Source of the DNA: Pedobacter chinensis
Lineage (GTDB): Bacteria; Bacteroidota; Bacteroidia; Sphingobacteriales; Sphingobacteriaceae
Length of the DNA: 64,000 bases
Assembly (NCBI RefSeq): GCF_003339865.1
Contig: NZ_QPKV01000008.1
Coordinates: 124,001-188,000 of the forward strand
Reading direction: 5' to 3'
In this document: positions 34,075-43,875 of the stretch, in pieces
How positions within the stretch are numbered: position 1 is the stretch's first letter
Layout: every line of letters starts with the position of its first letter
Position numbers and translations under genes: made by a program
Notes under the pieces: model-generated
Database searches by the model: none
Told to the model about the DNA's origin: nothing
Seen by the model: the letters and a program-made list of their open reading frames with translations, nothing else

Positions 34075-37000
34075 TTAGAAACCTAGAGATAAATTAAAGA
34101 AATAAGATCTCGTTGTTGGAGGGCTACTGTTTTCAAACCCTACAGCATTTGTACCTGTTGCAAAAACAGATTCAGGATCAATACCATTCATATGGCTTTT
34201 GATCATCCATGCATTATTAACGGAGAAACCGATTTTAGCTCGCTGTATAGGAGTTTTAGCCAATATTTTACCAGGAAGATCATAGCTTAGGTTAATTGTT
34301 CTTAATCTGATGTTACTGGCATCGTATAAGTTTGCCTCAGTAATACCAATATTTCCATTAGCAGCTACCGCTTGCCAATATAATTGCGGAGAGATTCCTT
34401 TTGTGTTTTTCTCATAAGCATTGGTGGCAGGATTCAAAAATACCCCATCTGCTACAATATTTGCACGCTCGCCATTTACAACTGTTACTGCTGCTGTACC
34501 ATTCGCCTGCATTAAAGCATTGGATGCTGAGAAAATCTGACCGCCAAAACGTGCATCAACCTGGAAAGATAAGCTTATACTTTTGTAAGCAAATGTATTG
34601 TTTATGCCCAACAGGCCCGTTGCACCTTGATTACCTAACTTCACTGGGTTAGAATCTTTTAATGGAATACCACTTGCATCTACAATGATTTGGCCATTGA
34701 AAGGACTGGAAGGGTCGGTTACTCTTGAAAAACGACTCCCGTAAATTTCGCCATATCGCTCTCCGGTCACCGCACGAATGCTCACATCATCATAACCGCC
34801 TAAGTTGTATTGTGTAATGTCGTTATAAATATCTTTTACTGTATTGTTGTTTTTAGAATAATTTACACTTAAATTCCAATTGAAGCTATTTGGATTATTG
34901 AGAATTCTGGCATCTGCTGAAATCTCAAATCCTTTGTTTTGTAAGTCGCCGGCGTTGATTTTCATTGAATTATAACCACTCAGCGGATCGAGTGGTAAAT
35001 TGATCAACTGATTGGTTGCATTCGATTTGTAATAGGTAAAATCAATTCCGAAACGGCTTTTGAAAAATCTGATCTCTGTACCAAGTTCGAAAGATTTAAT
35101 AAATTCATTTCTTACGTCAGGATTGTAAAGAACCCCATTTCTACCTGCCGTGGTATTGCCATTTGGATCTTTCCCCAAAGAATAGGTATTGTATAATTGA
35201 TATGGTTCCATATCATTACCTACTTCAGCGTATGAAGCTCTCAATTTAGCAAAGCTTAACCAATTAGGTAGCGTATTTCCATTTTTCGAGATCATATCAG
35301 TAATTACATACGATAAACTAACTGATGGATAAAAGAATGAACGGTTATTTTTGCTTAATGTGGATGTCCAGTCATTCCTAAAAGTCGCATCTAAAAATAA
35401 ATATTCATCATAATTAAGTTGTGCCGATCCAAAAACAGAATTAATCCTTTTTTTACTAAATCCCTGATCAACCACCGCAGCACTAATTCCGTTATTTAAA
35501 GAGAAAAAGTCGGGTACATTTAATTCTCCAACGCCTCCAGATAACGAACTAAAGTTTCTCGACATTAAGTTGACCCCCACCATAGCTGCTCCACCAAATT
35601 TTCCAAAAAGATCATCTTTACGGGCATTTAACATACCACTGTAGTTACTTTCGGTAAAGTTTTGTTTGCCGGTTCCATAACTTCCATTGGTTGGACTTGG
35701 ACTACCTGAAAAAGTTTTATTTTCTGTGGTAACCGAATACATATCTGCCCCACCCCTTACTTCTGCATTTAACCAATCAGTAAAATTATATTTAATGGCA
35801 CCATTTAAAATATAACGGTCACGAACATCATTATTGGTGTTGTACATGTTATTCCAGTATGGATTTTTTTGATTACCACCACCATACCAGATCATCTTAC
35901 GATATTGATCTGTTGCTGCCGAGAATTGAGTAACATCCAGAGATCTTGGCAAATTGTAAATCGTCCAGAAAGTATTTTCCCCCCTGGTTCCTGAAACTGG
36001 TCTGTTTACTGCATCCGAATTGCTGTACTGGATTTTAGTATCTACCGACCACCTGTCATCTTTACCAAATTTTGTATTGGCCTTTGCCATTAAGTTTGTT
36101 CTGGTTAGTTTTACCCCAGGAATCATGCTTTTATCGTCCATTCTATTGAAGGAAGTATAAACCGAAGTATTTTTATATTGCTGCTGGAAAGCAACACTAT
36201 TATTTAAAGAAACACCAGTTCTGAAGAAATTTTCAACGTTATCATATGCAGTTAATGGCACTTGTGAACCATCCCAGTTCTTAACAGTTTGACCAGCAAT
36301 TTTTGGCCCCCAGCTTAAATTAGATCGTTCATCATAAATACCATTTAGTCCTTGTCCGAAATCGTTTTGCATTTCCGGATTTGTAAAAATATTTTCAATA
36401 CCAGTACTCGATGAAACAGAAATACCTAAACCTTTTTGACTGCGACCCGATTTTGTAGTAATTAAAATAACACCATTACCTGCTCTTGATCCATAAAGTG
36501 CTGCTGCCGCACCGCCTTTTAAAACGGAGATCGATTCAATGTCTTGTGCATTTATGTCTGAAATACCATTACCCATATCCAATGATGGGTTCCAGAAATC
36601 ATTGTTGTTTGCACCTGTAAAGTTTTCAACCGGCACTCCATCCACAACCAGCAAGGGCTGGTTAGAGCCTGTTAATGAATTATAGCCACGTAAAACGATT
36701 TTAGAAGAACCGCCAGGACCGTTGCTCGACCTTGTTACCTGCAAACCTGCAACCTTACCCGTTAAAGCATTTGCCAGGTTTGGCTCTCTGGCTTCAACCA
36801 AAGTTTCACCTTTCACTTCCTGAACGGCATAACCTAATGATTTGCGTTCTCTTTTGATTCCTAAGGCAGTTACCACTACTTCATTTAAATCATTGTTTGC
36901 CGCATCGAGGCTGATATTCAAACTGCTTGATGTGCCTACACTCACTTCTTTTGATTGATAGCCCAAATAGCTAAAAACCAAAGTATTGCCCTCATCTGCT

Positions 37001-37188
37001 GCAATTGAAAATTTTCCGTTTCCATCAGTTTGAGTAGCCTTAGTGGTTCCCTTTACGGAAACGCTAACACCAGGCAGCGGGCCTGATGCATCCATTACCG
37101 TTCCGGTAATTGTTTTTTGTGCGAAAGCTGTCATTGTTAAACAAGTTAACAACAATATACTTAAACACTTTAAGTACATTTTTTTCAT
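34075..37188 (-). CDS. SusC/RagA-family TonB-linked outer-membrane receptor
   Basis: The product has 1037 residues. The signal peptide ends TMTAFAQ. Next are a carboxypeptidase-D-like domain (about 26-100, GTVMDASGPLPGVSVSVKGT) and a TonB-dependent plug with NQPLLVVDGVPVENF and AAALYGSRAGNGVILITTKS, then the C-terminal barrel ending FFNLSLGF. There is no STN domain, so unlike the 12.3-kb receptor it should not signal through an anti-sigma factor. The ROK regulator gene lies immediately upstream and may control it instead. Confidence 0.95.
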   Translation of the reverse strand: MKKMYLKCLSILLLTCLTMTAFAQKTITGTVMDASGPLPGVSVSVKGTTKATQTDGNGKFSIAADEGNTLVFSYLGYQSKEVSVGTSSSLNISLDAANNDLNEVVVTALGIKRERKSLGYAVQEVKGETLVEAREPNLANALTGKVAGLQVTRSSNGPGGSSKIVLRGYNSLTGSNQPLLVVDGVPVENFTGANNNDFWNPSLDMGNGISDINAQDIESISVLKGGAAAALYGSRAGNGVILITTKSGRSQKGLGISVSSSTGIENIFTNPEMQNDFGQGLNGIYDERSNLSWGPKIAGQTVKNWDGSQVPLTAYDNVENFFRTGVSLNNSVAFQQQYKNTSVYTSFNRMDDKSMIPGVKLTRTNLMAKANTKFGKDDRWSVDTKIQYSNSDAVNRPVSGTRGENTFWTIYNLPRSLDVTQFSAATDQYRKMIWYGGGNQKNPYWNNMYNTNNDVRDRYILNGAIKYNFTDWLNAEVRGGADMYSVTTENKTFSGSPSPTNGSYGTGKQNFTESNYSGMLNARKDDLFGKFGGAAMVGVNLMSRNFSSLSGGVGELNVPDFFSLNNGISAAVVDQGFSKKRINSVFGSAQLNYDEYLFLDATFRNDWTSTLSKNNRSFFYPSVSLSYVITDMISKNGNTLPNWLSFAKLRASYAEVGNDMEPYQLYNTYSLGKDPNGNTTAGRNGVLYNPDVRNEFIKSFELGTEIRFFKSRFGIDFTYYKSNATNQLINLPLDPLSGYNSMKINAGDLQNKGFEISADARILNNPNSFNWNLSVNYSKNNNTVKDIYNDITQYNLGGYDDVSIRAVTGERYGEIYGSRFSRVTDPSSPFNGQIIVDASGIPLKDSNPVKLGNQGATGLLGINNTFAYKSISLSFQVDARFGGQIFSASNALMQANGTAAVTVVNGERANIVADGVFLNPATNAYEKNTKGISPQLYWQAVAANGNIGITEANLYDASNIRLRTINLSYDLPGKILAKTPIQRAKIGFSVNNAWMIKSHMNGIDPESVFATGTNAVGFENSSPPTTRSYFFNLSLGF

Positions 37189-37274
37189 AATTTTTGTTTT
37201 TAGTTAGTATTGATTAGTTTAAGGATTTTCGGAGCTCAGCTGTTCTTTTTTACTTCATAAGCTTAGGTTTATGG

Positions 37275-38465
37275 TTATTCAAATTGGCTATTTTCTACCA
37301 TCAAACTTGCCGCTGCCAGCAACTCTGCTTCATCAGTCAGGGTAGATAATTTTATGGTGGTTTGTTCTGCTATTCTAGGAATACAAAACTCATTAATCGC
37401 TTGTTGTATAGGAGGCAGCAACATTTTCCCGGCTTTTGCCCCTCTGCCACTCAGCACAATACATTCAGGATTTAAAATATGGATCAGCGTGGCCAAACCT
37501 TTCCCAATTTGAAAGGCGGCTTTGGAAAGAATTGAAATTGCTAGTGGGTCTTGGGCTTTTACGGCATCTAAAAAGTGATCTCTGTGATGCTTGCTTTTAT
37601 CCTTGAATAACTCCTGCATGCTCGATTCGGCACCCTCTGCCAATGCTTTTTCTGCCTTTTCAGCCATAACCAGTAGTGAAGTATCAACCTCTAAACAGCC
37701 ACGCTTACCACAAGAGCACAAGTTATTGGTATCTGACAATGGAATATGACTAAACTCACCAGCATAACCGCTACTGCCCCGATATAACTGCCCGTTTACG
37801 ATCATGCCAAGACCGGTTCCCCAACCAATGTTAACTACCATTACATCTCGCAAATTAACCGCCTCGCCAAAATTCAATTCGGCCAGTGCAATCAAACTGG
37901 AGTCATTATCAATAAATACCGGAAGTTTTATTTTTTTAGTCAGGTATTCACGAAGGGTCGATCCGTCTTTTATGAAAAGATATGACGAATTAATTCCCTG
38001 TTCTGCGTTAACGAATCCGGGCATTCCGATTCCAACACCTATAATATCGCTACGCTTAATTTTAGATTGGTTAATACTTTCGTTTATGAAATCAATAAGA
38101 ATATTCACATCACATGCCTCATCAGACATGTTGAAATCGAGATTTTGAATGGGTAAAACTTCCTGGCGGGAAAGATCATAAATAGTTAATCTCGTAATCA
38201 ATTGATCCATTGCAACCGCAACAATGTATTTTTTGTGACTTGGATTAAGCAAATACATGGAAGCCCTCCTACCGCCTGTTGACGGTGCCAAACCTTGCTC
38301 TATAATATATCCCTCGCCGATTAATCCATTTACGACTGAAGTAACCAACGGCAAACTTTTCTTGGTAAGCTTACTCAAATCGGTTAACGATAATACTCCC
38401 TTATAATAAAGACACTTAATAATATCGGCCCGAAGCCGCTGACCTTTCTCGATTATAACAGACAT
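37275..38465 (-). CDS. ROK-family transcriptional repressor (NagC/XylR-like)
   Basis: The product has 396 residues. The N-terminal winged helix-turn-helix (about 10-65) is followed by a ROK sugar-kinase fold. The glycine-rich GVGIGMPGF, the FIDNDSSLIALAE element and the zinc-binding motif CSCGKRGCLE are visible. ROK repressors usually bind a sugar or sugar phosphate. The gene stops 87 bases before the second SusC start on the same strand, so it probably regulates that pair and hints at a carbohydrate ligand. Confidence 0.9.
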   Translation of the reverse strand: MSVIIEKGQRLRADIIKCLYYKGVLSLTDLSKLTKKSLPLVTSVVNGLIGEGYIIEQGLAPSTGGRRASMYLLNPSHKKYIVAVAMDQLITRLTIYDLSRQEVLPIQNLDFNMSDEACDVNILIDFINESINQSKIKRSDIIGVGIGMPGFVNAEQGINSSYLFIKDGSTLREYLTKKIKLPVFIDNDSSLIALAELNFGEAVNLRDVMVVNIGWGTGLGMIVNGQLYRGSSGYAGEFSHIPLSDTNNLCSCGKRGCLEVDTSLLVMAEKAEKALAEGAESSMQELFKDKSKHHRDHFLDAVKAQDPLAISILSKAAFQIGKGLATLIHILNPECIVLSGRGAKAGKMLLPPIQQAINEFCIPRIAEQTTIKLSTLTDEAELLAAASLMVENSQFE

Positions 38466-38482
38466 TTTATTTGGTTTTTAAA

Positions 38483-38490
38483 CAAACTTA
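38483..38490 (-). promoter_or_regulatory. Possible -7 element of the ROK regulator gene
   Basis: The minus strand reads TAAGTTTG (fits TAnnTTTG), 18 bases upstream of the ATG. No -33 match is seen. The flanking sequence is very AT-rich with repeated TTAAAACTTA words at 38501-38520. Confidence 0.4.
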
Positions 38491-38550
38491 ATAAATAATT
38501 TTAAAACTTATTAAAACTTATTAATTTTTTTTAAAAGTATTTTTCCCAAT

Positions 38551-38584
38551 AAAAAAAGGCTTAAATCTCTTTAAGCCTTTTTTT
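38551..38584 (-). terminator. Bidirectional-looking terminator downstream of lepB
   Basis: Perfect 15-bp stem from AAAAAAAGGCTTAAA (38551-38565) and its complement (38570-38584) with a TCTC loop and T-runs on both strands. On the minus strand it lies after the lepB stop codon. Confidence 0.9.
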
Positions 38585-38605
38585 ATATTGAATTTGAAGT
38601 AAAAA

Positions 38606-39799
38606 CTAGTGAATTCCTCTGAATAATCTGCTCCAACGTATTTTACTAAAGAAAGATGCTTCGCTATCCCAACTCATCCAGATAAACAATGCCTTACCTA
38701 CAATGTGATCTTCCGGAACAAAGCCCCAATAGCGGGAATCTGCTGAATTATGTCGATTATCACCCATCATCCAATAATAATCCATTTTGAATGTATAATT
38801 TGTTGCTACCTTATCATTGATATACCATATACCGTCTTTTTTTTCAACCTTGTTGCCTTCGTAAGTTCTGATTGCTCTATAATAAAGTGGCATGGTAACA
38901 CTATCAATTTTTACTGTCCATCCTTTTGCAGGAACCTTAATTGGCCCAAAGTTATCTCTGTTCCAGCTTCGGTTTGGATCATGAGGAAAAACGCCACCTT
39001 GTTCAGGCCCAACCGGATCGGGACTCAAGGTTACGGATTTTACAAAATCAAAGGTTTTAAGCTTATCTACAATTTCAGGCGATGCATTAATCACATACGT
39101 GTTCTCAGCAACAGCAGGACTATTTCCTAAATCCAGTTTAAATTCATCAAGTACAGCATAATTAAAATCCATTGTTTTAAACTCGACACGATAAGGCATC
39201 ATCCCTGTGTTTTTTAATGGTTCTTGTTTGCCGTTTACGCTTGCGACACCATTACTCATAGCTATTACATCGCCTGGTATGGCAATGCAACGCTTAATAA
39301 AGTTTTCACGTTTATCAACTGGCCGATCAACTATGGTAAAACTATTTCTTACCTGTTCACGTCCCATGTTACGAACCATATTGTAGTAACTGTCTGCCTG
39401 GTTTTCCACGGCAACGGTATCACCTTCCGGGAAGTTGAACACCACTACATCATTTCTCTTAATCTCTGATAAGCCTGGCAAACGATGATATTTCCATTGA
39501 ACGCCATCCCAATAAGCCTTGGTTGATGTTGTTAGTGGCATGGTATGATGAGCAAAAGGGAAGGCCACCGGTGTCATCGGGATACGTGGACCATAATTCA
39601 CTTTACTTACAAAAAGAAAATCACCAATTAATAAAGAACGTTCCATTGATCCGGAAGGAATGGTGTAAGCTTCAATGAAGAAAACGCGAATAATAGTTGC
39701 CGCTACCACCGCGAAAACAATTGCATCTACCCATTCTCTTGATTTAGATTTTTTCTTTTTTGTGACATCCTTTTTTCGCTGCCAGAATTTATAATTCAT
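38606..39799 (-). CDS. lepB: Signal peptidase I
   Basis: This membrane-bound serine protease removes signal peptides from exported proteins. The 397-residue product has a basic N-terminus, a single membrane span (about 23-42), the catalytic serine in IPSGSM (Ser51), the general-base lysine in FIKRCIAIPGD (Lys169), and the late GDNRHNSADSRYWGFVP box. A long insertion between Lys169 and the GDNR box is typical of Bacteroidetes LepB. It lies downstream of dapB, with about 180 bases between them. Confidence 0.95.
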   Translation of the reverse strand: MNYKFWQRKKDVTKKKKSKSREWVDAIVFAVVAATIIRVFFIEAYTIPSGSMERSLLIGDFLFVSKVNYGPRIPMTPVAFPFAHHTMPLTTSTKAYWDGVQWKYHRLPGLSEIKRNDVVVFNFPEGDTVAVENQADSYYNMVRNMGREQVRNSFTIVDRPVDKRENFIKRCIAIPGDVIAMSNGVASVNGKQEPLKNTGMMPYRVEFKTMDFNYAVLDEFKLDLGNSPAVAENTYVINASPEIVDKLKTFDFVKSVTLSPDPVGPEQGGVFPHDPNRSWNRDNFGPIKVPAKGWTVKIDSVTMPLYYRAIRTYEGNKVEKKDGIWYINDKVATNYTFKMDYYWMMGDNRHNSADSRYWGFVPEDHIVGKALFIWMSWDSEASFFSKIRWSRLFRGIH

Positions 39800-39980
39800 A
39801 TATTTTATTTTTTTCCTTCGGAATGAACCGATTTTCGTTTAGTCTTTTCTTTCGGTGTGAATCACATAGATTAAGTGATTCCACTGGTTTGTTTTGTATT
39901 ATTACTTGCTCTTCAGATTCTGCATACTAATCTTCAGACCACCGTCTTCGGACTTCTCTTCAATTTGTTGTCTATCAGTT

Positions 39981-40715
39981 TTATTCAAAAATATCGGTAA
40001 TGCTAAAAAAGCCTTTTTTATCTTTTACCCATTCTGCTGCTACAACTGCACCTAAAGCAAATCCTGCTCTGCTATGTGCGGTGTGTTTGATTTCAATTTC
40101 ATCTACTTCACTACTATAAATTACCGTATGCGTTCCTGGTATATTTTCAATACGATGCGATTCAATAAGCAACTGTTCAGCTTTTGGAAAAAGTTCAACA
40201 TCTGTTCCTACAACCTCATTCAGCCATTCCGATTTACGATCCAGGTTTTCTACAATACCTTCTGCCAAAGTAATGGCCGTTCCACTGGGTGCATCGAGCT
40301 TTTGTGTATGATGAATCTCCTCTACCTGCACTTCATAAGCAGGATAATTGTTCATCAGCTTTGCCAATGTTTGATTTAATTTAAAAAATAAATTAACACC
40401 AATGCTGAAGTTAGACCCATACAACAAAGTATTGTTACTGGTATTGCAATCATTTTTAACCTCCTGCAATTTCCCGTACCAACCAGTTGTGCCCACCACA
40501 ACAGGAACATTGGCATCGAAACAGGCGTTGATATTATTCAGAACTGAATCGGGTGTGCTAAAATCAATTGCAACATCAGCCGTTTTCAAGTTCTGCCTGG
40601 TCAAATCTTGCTGATTATCAACTGATATTTTTAAAACGATTTCGTGACCACGTTCAAGGGCAAATTTCTCGATAATTTGTCCCATTTTACCATATCCTAA
40701 AAGCGCAATTTTCAT
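39981..40715 (-). CDS. dapB: 4-hydroxy-tetrahydrodipicolinate reductase
   Basis: DapB catalyses the NAD(P)H-dependent step in lysine and diaminopimelate synthesis, feeding peptidoglycan. The 244-residue product has the dinucleotide-binding start ALLGYGKMGQ, the stretch VVGTTGW, and the active-site motif EIHHTQKLDAPSGTA with the catalytic His and Lys. It lies 10 bases after the DUF5683 gene in the block parA-parB-DUF5683-dapB-lepB, an arrangement often kept in this phylum. Confidence 0.96.
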   Translation of the reverse strand: MKIALLGYGKMGQIIEKFALERGHEIVLKISVDNQQDLTRQNLKTADVAIDFSTPDSVLNNINACFDANVPVVVGTTGWYGKLQEVKNDCNTSNNTLLYGSNFSIGVNLFFKLNQTLAKLMNNYPAYEVQVEEIHHTQKLDAPSGTAITLAEGIVENLDRKSEWLNEVVGTDVELFPKAEQLLIESHRIENIPGTHTVIYSSEVDEIEIKHTAHSRAGFALGAVVAAEWVKDKKGFFSITDIFE

Positions 40716-40725
40716 GATTCAAAAT

Positions 40726-41451
40726 TTAAAATGTTAGAGAAAGTTTTACTGCCGGCGCAGCATTAAAACTATACATGCTATTTGAATTAATCATTGTTGG
40801 AACTACCTTGAAAGATAGTTTATCATCAATATTAAAGAAGTGTAAACGAGCAGCCACATAAGCATCAACCACGTTGGCAAAATAAACCAAACCATAAGAA
40901 AAAAGCACAATTTGCTTATTTCTGCGATAGGTATCTTTTGCGGTTGTTACACCTTGTGTTGAATATCTTGCGTATGGACTATTGGGAGGAGGCTGATCAT
41001 TATTGGCATTGCGATATTGAAGCTCTTCTAAAAATGCCGTATAATTTTTACTGCTTTCTATATACGACATGGTTAACACCGTAAAACCGCCATAAATAGC
41101 GCCAATTTTACCGATGGTATAAATTCGCTGGAATGTTTGGCTTTTACCAGCCCTTGTTCCATAACCATCATTCAGCAACTGCATATTATAAACCTGCCCC
41201 AGCCCGGGAAGAATTAATGATTTGATTACCGCTTTTCTGCCTGCTACCTTACCCGGGTTAACGTACCGGGTTTTCATAGAATCTTGCCGGGTCATTACTT
41301 TAGGTGGTGTTGCCGTTCCAATTGGCTTTACTACACGATTTTTTAAGGTATCAGTAGATTTTAACACCGTATCTTCAACCTGGGCTGAAGCCTGGCCTAC
41401 AAGAAAAAATGTAAATAAAGAAACCAGTATTAAAAGCTTATTTAATCGCAT
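40726..41451 (-). CDS. DUF5683-domain protein, exported
   Basis: The 241-residue product has a signal peptide (LFTFFLVGQASAQ), a variable region at about 25-65, and the DUF5683 core with AVIKSLILPGLGQVYN. It also has hydrophobic segments near 112-130 (IGAIYGGFTVLTMSYI) and 182-200. Function is unknown. Its start codon overlaps the last base of parB, so the two are translationally coupled. Confidence 0.87.
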   Translation of the reverse strand: MRLNKLLILVSLFTFFLVGQASAQVEDTVLKSTDTLKNRVVKPIGTATPPKVMTRQDSMKTRYVNPGKVAGRKAVIKSLILPGLGQVYNMQLLNDGYGTRAGKSQTFQRIYTIGKIGAIYGGFTVLTMSYIESSKNYTAFLEELQYRNANNDQPPPNSPYARYSTQGVTTAKDTYRRNKQIVLFSYGLVYFANVVDAYVAARLHFFNIDDKLSFKVVPTMINSNSMYSFNAAPAVKLSLTF

Positions 41452-42359
41452 TACCAGTCTAATAATTCTAAAATCCTGTTTAAATCATCATCACTCATAA
41501 ATGGGATTTCGATTGCCCCTTTACCATTCTGACTTACTTTTAATTTCACACGGGTAGCAAATTTCGATGCCAAATCATCTTGTAACTTTTGATATTGAAA
41601 AGAAACGGCTTTAGCTTTGGGCTTATCATCCGTTTTTAAGGGTGCATGCTGTAAGTTTCGAACCAGTTCTTCAACCTTACGAACTGACAATCCTTTTTCC
41701 AAAATCTCCTGATGAATGAATAATTGTTTGTCTACGCCATCAACATTAATTAAAGCTCGGGCATGCCCCATCGTAATTCGCTGATCGCGGATGGACGCCT
41801 GAATTGCTGGCGGAAGTTTTAACAAACGTAAATAATTGGTGACGGTAGTACGATTCTTACCCACTCTTTCGCCCAACTGCTCTTGTTTTAGTCCAACTTC
41901 ATCAATCATCCGTTGAAAACTCAAAGCCACTTCAATTGCATTCAGGTTTTCCCTTTGAATGTTTTCAATCAGCGCCATTTCCAACATTTGTTGGTCGTTA
42001 GCACTGCGGATGTAGGCTGGAACCTGCGTTAAACCAGCTAGTTTAGAAGCTCTGAATCTCCGTTCACCCGAAATTAACTGATATTTATTTGCAGCTAATT
42101 TTCTAACTGTGATAGGCTGTATCAAGCCTTGCACTTTAATAGAGTCTGCCAGCTCATTTAAAGCCACCTGATCAAACTCCGTTCTGGGTTGATAAGGGTT
42201 GGTTTCAACTTCTGTTAAACTTACGTGACTGATATTGCCAATCTGTTCGGTTTCGCTTACAGGATTTACATTCTGTTTCGGCGGATGAGAAGATTCACTA
42301 TCATCTAAAAGCGCACTTAGCCCTCTTCCTAAACCTGTTTTTCGCTGAAAAGATGTCAT
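41451..42359 (-). CDS. parB: Chromosome partitioning protein ParB
   Basis: ParB binds parS sites near the replication origin, spreads on DNA and guides segregation with ParA. The 302-residue product opens GLGRGLSALL. The ParB/Sulfiredoxin-like CTPase domain has NPYQPR and LISGERRFRASKLA, the helix-turn-helix has VGKNRTTVTNYLRLLKLP, and a C-terminal dimerisation region ends LLDW. It follows parA by 8 bases. No parS-like palindrome was noticed in the window. Confidence 0.96.
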   Translation of the reverse strand: MTSFQRKTGLGRGLSALLDDSESSHPPKQNVNPVSETEQIGNISHVSLTEVETNPYQPRTEFDQVALNELADSIKVQGLIQPITVRKLAANKYQLISGERRFRASKLAGLTQVPAYIRSANDQQMLEMALIENIQRENLNAIEVALSFQRMIDEVGLKQEQLGERVGKNRTTVTNYLRLLKLPPAIQASIRDQRITMGHARALINVDGVDKQLFIHQEILEKGLSVRKVEELVRNLQHAPLKTDDKPKAKAVSFQYQKLQDDLASKFATRVKLKVSQNGKGAIEIPFMSDDDLNRILELLDW

Positions 42360-42367
42360 CTATAAAT

Positions 42368-43171
42368 TTATAAAGTTGCTGTATCTATGTTTTCTTCTTC
42401 CTTTAACAAGCCGTTTTTCTTTACGATTTCGCGGGCAAGATTCAGGTAATTGATAGCGCCTTTGCAATTGGCATCATGCATGATTACCGAAACACCATAG
42501 CTTGGTGCTTCACTTAAACGCGTATTACGTTGAATAATCGTATCGAAAACCAATTCATGGAAGTGAGTTCTTACTTCTTCAACCACCTGGTTTGATAAAC
42601 GTAAACGAACATCATACATGGTTAATAGAATACCTTCTATTTCCAGTTCAGGGTTTAAACGATTTTGAACAATTTTAATTGTGTTTAATAATTTGCCCAA
42701 GCCTTCTAACGCGAAATACTCGCATTGAACAGGAATGATCACTGAATCTGCGGCAGTTAAAGCATTGATGGTAATTAAACCCAGTGAAGGCGAACAATCA
42801 ATGATAATAAAATCGTACTGATCTTTAACCTTCTCTAAAACCGCTTTCATTTTATATTCGCGGTTATTCAGGTTAATCATTTCGATTTCAGCACCTACCA
42901 GATCAATATGTGCAGGAAGTAAATCTAAATTCGGTGTATCCGTTTTCTGAATCGCCTTATTAGGATCAATGTCATTGATGATACATTCGTAAATACTATC
43001 TTTAATATTTCGGGGATCAAAACCAATGCCTGAAGTTGAATTCGCCTGAGGATCAGCATCTACCAATAAAGTTTTGTATTCTAACACGGCTAAACTCGCA
43101 GCCAGGTTTATTGATGATGTTGTTTTACCAACACCACCTTTTTGATTTGCTAATGCAATAATTTTGCTCAT
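42368..43171 (-). CDS. parA: Chromosome partitioning ATPase ParA (Soj)
   Basis: This Walker-type ATPase works with ParB in chromosome segregation. The 267-residue product carries the deviant Walker A KGGVGKTTSSINLA, the DADPQAN motif, and IIIDCSPSLGLITINAL. It heads the block running to lepB. The divergent spacer to 43354 has no perfect promoter by eye. Confidence 0.96.
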   Translation of the reverse strand: MSKIIALANQKGGVGKTTSSINLAASLAVLEYKTLLVDADPQANSTSGIGFDPRNIKDSIYECIINDIDPNKAIQKTDTPNLDLLPAHIDLVGAEIEMINLNNREYKMKAVLEKVKDQYDFIIIDCSPSLGLITINALTAADSVIIPVQCEYFALEGLGKLLNTIKIVQNRLNPELEIEGILLTMYDVRLRLSNQVVEEVRTHFHELVFDTIIQRNTRLSEAPSYGVSVIMHDANCKGAINYLNLAREIVKKNGLLKEEENIDTATL

Positions 43172-43353
43172 CTATCTATCCGAAATTTACTTAACGTTTA
43201 TTTGGGCGCTGTTTATTTATGCCTTTTAATCGACAAAAAGTTCTATTTTTGCGTTGTTTACGCCCTTTTTCTCAATCAGCTAAGATACAAACTATATGGC
43301 AATTTTAGCAATAAGGGCTCTCGGGTTTTAAACATCTTATTAACAATTTACCC

Positions 43354-43875
43354 ATGATTACAATTATAGCTGCCACCAACAGACCCAATAGCAATACGTT
43401 AAAAGTTGCCCAATATTACAAACAACAACTTGAAATTAGAGGTGTACAATCTAACTTGTTCAGTCTGGAGCATTTACCTGCCGATGTATTAAATACAGAT
43501 ATGTATGGTAAACGATCTGAGGATTTTCAAAAAATTCAAGACTTAATTTCTGCCACTGATAAATTTATTTTCATCATGCCAGAATATAACGGAAGTTATC
43601 CAGGCGTTTTAAAAGTGCTGATTGATGCCTGTAATTTCCCTGATAGTTTTTATGATAAAAAAGCCGCTCTTGTTGGCGTTTCATCAGGTAAATATGGGAA
43701 TATACGTGGCGTAGATCATTTTACCGGTGTTTGCCATTATATCCACTTGCATGTTTTGCCCCTGCGTTTGCACATTCCAAACATCAGAACTGAATTAGAT
43801 GACAATGGAAATTTAATAAAAGAGGATACGATTAAATTTACAAATGAACAGATTGATAAGTTTGTGAAATTCTAA
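43354..43875 (+). CDS. NAD(P)H-dependent FMN reductase-family flavoprotein
   Basis: The 173-residue flavodoxin-like protein has the FMN phosphate-binding start ATNRPNSNTLKVAQ, the PEYNGSYPGVLKVLIDA motif typical of the NADPH-dependent FMN reductase family, and VGVSSGKYGNIRG. It probably reduces flavins or quinones in the cytoplasm. It is divergent from parA and stands alone. Confidence 0.9.
   Translation: MITIIAATNRPNSNTLKVAQYYKQQLEIRGVQSNLFSLEHLPADVLNTDMYGKRSEDFQKIQDLISATDKFIFIMPEYNGSYPGVLKVLIDACNFPDSFYDKKAALVGVSSGKYGNIRGVDHFTGVCHYIHLHVLPLRLHIPNIRTELDDNGNLIKEDTIKFTNEQIDKFVKF

Noticed and set aside
41451-43353. Replication origin next to parAB
   Set aside because: No DnaA-box cluster or parS-like palindrome was recognised by eye; only the gene context hints at proximity to the origin.
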